The position numbers were made by a program, and so were the translations under genes. This document shows positions 61,046 to 64,000 of a stretch of 64,000 bases of DNA, piece by piece (position 1 is the stretch's first letter; each line of letters starts with the position of its first letter). The notes below the pieces were generated by a model that did no database searches, was not told the origin of the DNA, and saw nothing but the letters and a program-made list of their open reading frames with translations. The DNA is from Bacteroides intestinalis DSM 17393 (GTDB lineage: Bacteria > Bacteroidota > Bacteroidia > Bacteroidales > Bacteroidaceae), in contig NZ_ABJL02000008.1 in assembly GCF_000172175.1 (NCBI RefSeq), positions 744,001-808,000 on the forward strand, written 5' to 3'.

Positions 61046-62266
61046 TTACATATTCTTGTATCTCATCAAAGCTTCCAAATAGTAATAATCTGCATAGATA
61101 AGGGGAACATCTATTTCTTCACCATGTGGAATACTTCCAACGCTATGCATCAGTATAAAATTGCAGTTCGTTCCAGGTTCGGCCAGATAGGCAGGAGATG
61201 AAAGAGACTTCAATATATGTGCCGCAGCGGCACTATACTTCTTACCGTCCGTTACATAACCTGATAATTCTAAAAAGGCAGAAGCAACAATAGCAGCAGC
61301 CGAAGCATCACGTGGTACTACCTTAAAGATTTCCGGGTCATAATTCCAATCAGGCACATAGTCTTCTTGTCCTGCATTAAAATCCCAATAAGGAATGCCA
61401 TCTTCCGGCAAGTTCGGGTGATTCAGCCAGAAATCGGCTGTATGAACTGCCATATCGAGAAAATCTTGCCGGTGAGTTTCACGATAAGCCATTGTATAGC
61501 CATAGATAGCCCATGCCTGTCCACGAGCCCAAGCCGAGTTATCTGAAAAGCCCTGGCAAGTGGCTTGATTTAAAACTTCACCGGTTTCGGCATCATAATT
61601 CACAACGTGATAATTGCTGTAATCTTCACGAAACTGGTTCTTAGCTGTCGTCTCAGCATGACGATTAGCCACTTTTGCGTAAACAGAATCTCCTGTCACT
61701 TTCGTAGCAAAGTACAGCAATTCCAGATTCATCATATTGTCGATAATGACCGGATAAAACCATTCATCCTTGCCATTCCAGGATTTCCGATAATTCCATG
61801 ATTTAATACAACCTGTTTTCTCATTAAAACGAGTACACAACGAACGGGCAGATTCGACTAACACATCTTTATAAGCCTCATTTCCGGTTAAACGATATGC
61901 ATTCCCGAAACTGCAATACATCAAGAAACCAATATCATGATGATTGGTCATTTTCTTCAGGGGTTCAAGCGACTCCGTCCACTTTATTGCGGCCTTTTTC
62001 CAATCTTCTTTGTTGGTATATTCATATACATACCACAGACAACCGGGATAAAAACCTTCCGTCCAATCATTTTTACGAGTTACCTTCAGTTTCCCGTCTT
62101 TACCTATCGTACGAGGATATTCGGTAGCTTCAGGCACAGCCTTCAACTGATTGGACAGTTGTTGTTCCGCCCTGGTAAAACCTTGTTCTACAATACTCGT
62201 ATCTTCTCCTCCACTACATGCTATCAACACTAATACCGATATGCACAAAACGTAAAATACTTTCAT
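61046..62266 (-). CDS. GH88 unsaturated glucuronyl hydrolase, lipoprotein
   Basis: 406 residues; the lipobox LIAC puts the lipid on C17. The (alpha/alpha)6 barrel carries the two catalytic aspartates of the family: D111 in NHHDIGFLMY and D176 in VIIDNMMN. TEGFYPGCLWYVYEYT and WARGQAWAIYGYTMAYRET are typical of GH88. It removes the delta-4,5-unsaturated uronic acid left at the non-reducing end by polysaccharide lyases. A lyase should therefore be encoded upstream, outside the window. With GH2, the substrate may be a uronate-containing galactan or a glycosaminoglycan-like glycan (inference). Confidence 0.92.
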   Translation of the reverse strand: MKVFYVLCISVLVLIACSGGEDTSIVEQGFTRAEQQLSNQLKAVPEATEYPRTIGKDGKLKVTRKNDWTEGFYPGCLWYVYEYTNKEDWKKAAIKWTESLEPLKKMTNHHDIGFLMYCSFGNAYRLTGNEAYKDVLVESARSLCTRFNEKTGCIKSWNYRKSWNGKDEWFYPVIIDNMMNLELLYFATKVTGDSVYAKVANRHAETTAKNQFREDYSNYHVVNYDAETGEVLNQATCQGFSDNSAWARGQAWAIYGYTMAYRETHRQDFLDMAVHTADFWLNHPNLPEDGIPYWDFNAGQEDYVPDWNYDPEIFKVVPRDASAAAIVASAFLELSGYVTDGKKYSAAAAHILKSLSSPAYLAEPGTNCNFILMHSVGSIPHGEEIDVPLIYADYYYLEALMRYKNM

Positions 62267-62338
62267 TCTATATATTTTATATATTCAATTAATGATTGCA
62301 TATTAATCAATCTATAAAATCCAATCAAATAAAAATTT

Positions 62339-62391
62339 ATATAAGAAAGGCCAATACCTGTATTACAGAACCAAAATGACCTTTCTTATAT
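62339..62391 (-). other. Nested hairpin between susD and GH88
   Basis: A perfect 12-bp stem, ATATAAGAAAGG (62339-62350) and its complement (62380-62391). The 29-nt spacer holds a second hairpin (CTGTA/TACAG). It lies 9 nt after the susD stop and may protect the susCD mRNA 3' end or attenuate the downstream enzymes. Confidence 0.6.
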
Positions 62392-62399
62392 GAACTTTA

Positions 62400-64000
62400 T
62401 TATTCCCAGCCAGGATTCTGTTTCAGATTACTATTTTTAAAGAGCTCCGTATTTGATATCGGATAGAAATACAATTTATCACTTATCTTTCTGGACTCCA
62501 ACGTAAACTTCTTATAGCTTACCTCATCATTGCTCTTTGTTATTTTCACTCCATAAACATCTTTGGATTCAGCCAATTCTTTCCAACGACGGAGATCCCA
62601 AAAACGATGTCCTTCAAAGGCGAGTTCTACTCTACGCTCATGTTTCACGCGTTTCAGGAACTCATCAAAAGATAGAATATCTGATAGTGCCGGCATATTC
62701 ACACCCGTTCTGCCACGAACCGCATTCACTGCTGCCAAGGCAGTCATACCACATTTATCCGTAGTATAGTTAATATCACCATAAGCGTTCACCATGGCCT
62801 CTGCATAGTTCAACAGAACTTCAGCATAGCGAAATAATACCCAGTTGTGATGAGTTGCAGCAGAGGAAGAACCAGCTTCAAAACTGATGCTGTTATTTAC
62901 ATACTTACGCAAATAATAACCGGTGGAAGTAGCATTCGTTAAAGGCAAACCATTGGCACCGCCTTCATGAATTTCCACTGCATTCTTAGCCGGCCATGTC
63001 ATACCATTATGCACAATCGTCAAATAGAAACGGGGATCTCTGCCTGTATAAGGATTCTGACTCATAGCTTCATTATTCCAGTCAAACTCCTCACCTGTTG
63101 CCATTTCAAATGCACTTGCCAGGTTTTCCGTCGGGCAGGTAGTTGTTTTACCACCTGTTACACCCATAGGAAAGTTGGCTGCTTCAAAACTGGTACTTGT
63201 TCCTGTAGGACGTACCAAGATCACTTCATTACTTGCCGTATTAGTAGCACCAAACAGATTTGAGAAACTGGCATCCAGCTTATAACCTAATGCAGAACTC
63301 TGACCAATAATTTCATAAGCAGCTTCTGCAGCAGCCACCCACTTACTTTTATTATTACCGGAATTAAATAACGGACTGGCAGCGTACAAAGCGGCACGTG
63401 CCTTTAGTGCCAAAGCCGCACCTCGCGTTGCACGTCCATACTCGCTACCAGGCATTTTGGTATAATCTACAGGTAGAAGTGTAGACAGTTCCGTGCATTC
63501 CGAAATAATAAAATCGAAGATCTGTTCTGCCGAAGCAGGTTCTGCCGCATTGGCTTCAGCCTGAGTGACAACCTTAGTTATCAGAGGTACATTTTGATAA
63601 CGTCTGACCAATTCAAAGTAGAAATAGGCACGCAGAAAGCGAACTTCATATTCAAAGTTAGGATAAGTGATCATCCAGTTATCATAATCGTTGGTATTTT
63701 CCCATGTTTCAAATTTCAACCCCGTCAGGTTTTCCAAATAGAAGTTGGCGTCATGGATACCATTATAATAATTGGCAAATTGATCATCAACCGTATAATT
63801 AGGCGACCAGGTACCATTCACAAAACGCTTTATATTAGATGATTCATAAATATGAACCGCATCATCTGTGGCAGCATCCAGCATGGCACCATCGATATTA
63901 CAAAAGTTCGAAGGCAGATAGCCATAAACATCTGTTACAAATTGCTTAACGCGATTATAGCTTCCCTGAATTTCTTTCAAAGAGTAGTAATCCGATTCAT
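62400..64000 (-). CDS. SusD/RagB-family lipoprotein (partial, 5' end beyond window)
   Basis: About 533 residues seen; the frame stays open to the window edge (ESDYYSLKEIQGSYNRVKQF), so the signal peptide and N-terminus are outside. SusD features are the N-terminal helices, GRDPRFYLTIVHNGMTW, and the C-terminal RRVELAFEGHRFWDLRRWKEL followed by YPISNTELFKNSNLKQNPGW. The partner SusC should lie immediately upstream. It captures the glycan later processed by GH88 and GH2. The first in-frame start-like codon inside the window (TTG at 63980) is not the true start. Confidence 0.93.
   Translation of the reverse strand, partial: ESDYYSLKEIQGSYNRVKQFVTDVYGYLPSNFCNIDGAMLDAATDDAVHIYESSNIKRFVNGTWSPNYTVDDQFANYYNGIHDANFYLENLTGLKFETWENTNDYDNWMITYPNFEYEVRFLRAYFYFELVRRYQNVPLITKVVTQAEANAAEPASAEQIFDFIISECTELSTLLPVDYTKMPGSEYGRATRGAALALKARAALYAASPLFNSGNNKSKWVAAAEAAYEIIGQSSALGYKLDASFSNLFGATNTASNEVILVRPTGTSTSFEAANFPMGVTGGKTTTCPTENLASAFEMATGEEFDWNNEAMSQNPYTGRDPRFYLTIVHNGMTWPAKNAVEIHEGGANGLPLTNATSTGYYLRKYVNNSISFEAGSSSAATHHNWVLFRYAEVLLNYAEAMVNAYGDINYTTDKCGMTALAAVNAVRGRTGVNMPALSDILSFDEFLKRVKHERRVELAFEGHRFWDLRRWKELAESKDVYGVKITKSNDEVSYKKFTLESRKISDKLYFYPISNTELFKNSNLKQNPGWE

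Overview
The window is Bacteroides-type chromosome (order Bacteroidales). The supporting signs are SusC/SusD pairs, many secreted proteins with Bacteroidetes-style signal peptides, promoters of the Bacteroidetes form (TTG, 19-20 nt, TAnnTTTG), ribosome-binding regions that mostly lack a strong Shine-Dalgarno, a ROK-controlled polysaccharide-utilisation-type locus, and a cysC/cysD/cysN/sulfotransferase operon laid out as I recall it around B. thetaiotaomicron BT_0416. Species cannot be fixed by eye.

Region 1 (1-24494, all minus strand, transcribed right to left) is one long catabolic locus. From its 5' end it holds: a Tat-signal DUF4434 protein, an MFS sugar porter, a secreted ADP-ribosylglycohydrolase-family protein, an AGE-type sugar 2-epimerase, SusC, SusD, a DUF5018-like lipoprotein, a DUF4434/DUF5109 lipoprotein, a GDPD phosphodiesterase, a metallophosphoesterase, a DUF4434 protein, a CE2-like SGNH esterase, a second ADP-ribosylglycohydrolase-family protein coupled to a second DUF4434/DUF5109 lipoprotein, ribokinase, a ribose/ureide-type permease, and a fifth DUF4434 protein cut by the window edge. 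It resembles an expanded version of the Bacteroides rus ribose-scavenging loci. The set of enzymes suggests capture of a phosphodiester-linked and possibly acetylated ribosyl glycoconjugate. A divergent ROK regulator (24855-26084) faces it across a shared promoter region with a 9-bp operator-like palindrome.

Region 2 (26081-32248, minus) is a polysaccharide-export remnant or orphan: a CapD/WbpM-like protein with altered active-site residues, a Wza-type exporter, a Wzz-type chain-length protein, a NusG/UpxY-like protein without a KOW domain, and a WbuC cupin. There is no glycosyltransferase. Region 3 (32450-37402, plus) has tRNA-Thr(CGT), mltG, the iorA-iorB-paaK aryl-acid operon and a candidate ~80-nt small RNA. 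Region 4 (37768-44792, minus) has a probable Bacteroidales-1 RNA, rplT, rpmI, infC, thrS, a large TPR protein, def and ruvX.

Region 5 (45008-49341, minus) is an operon with two separate YjbH-like outer-membrane proteins flanking an OmpA-family protein and a DUF3869-like lipoprotein. Region 6 (49480-57164, minus) is a sulfate activation and sulfonation operon: cysQ, an SLC13 transporter, cysC, cysD, cysN, a PAPS-dependent sulfotransferase and a PCMD-like protein. Region 7 (57257-64000, minus) is the 3' part of another PUL: SusD (cut by the window edge), GH88 and a GH2 beta-galactosidase.

The most unexpected non-coding signal is a set of four intergenic arrays (3236-3323, 11159-11268, 37429-37604, 57459-57546). 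Their sequence words are unrelated, but all keep an exact 22-bp period. In the clearest units the layout is 6-bp arm, 5-nt loop, 6-bp arm, 5-nt spacer, and in one array a unit is inverted without loss of phase. I do not recognise these as a named repeat class.
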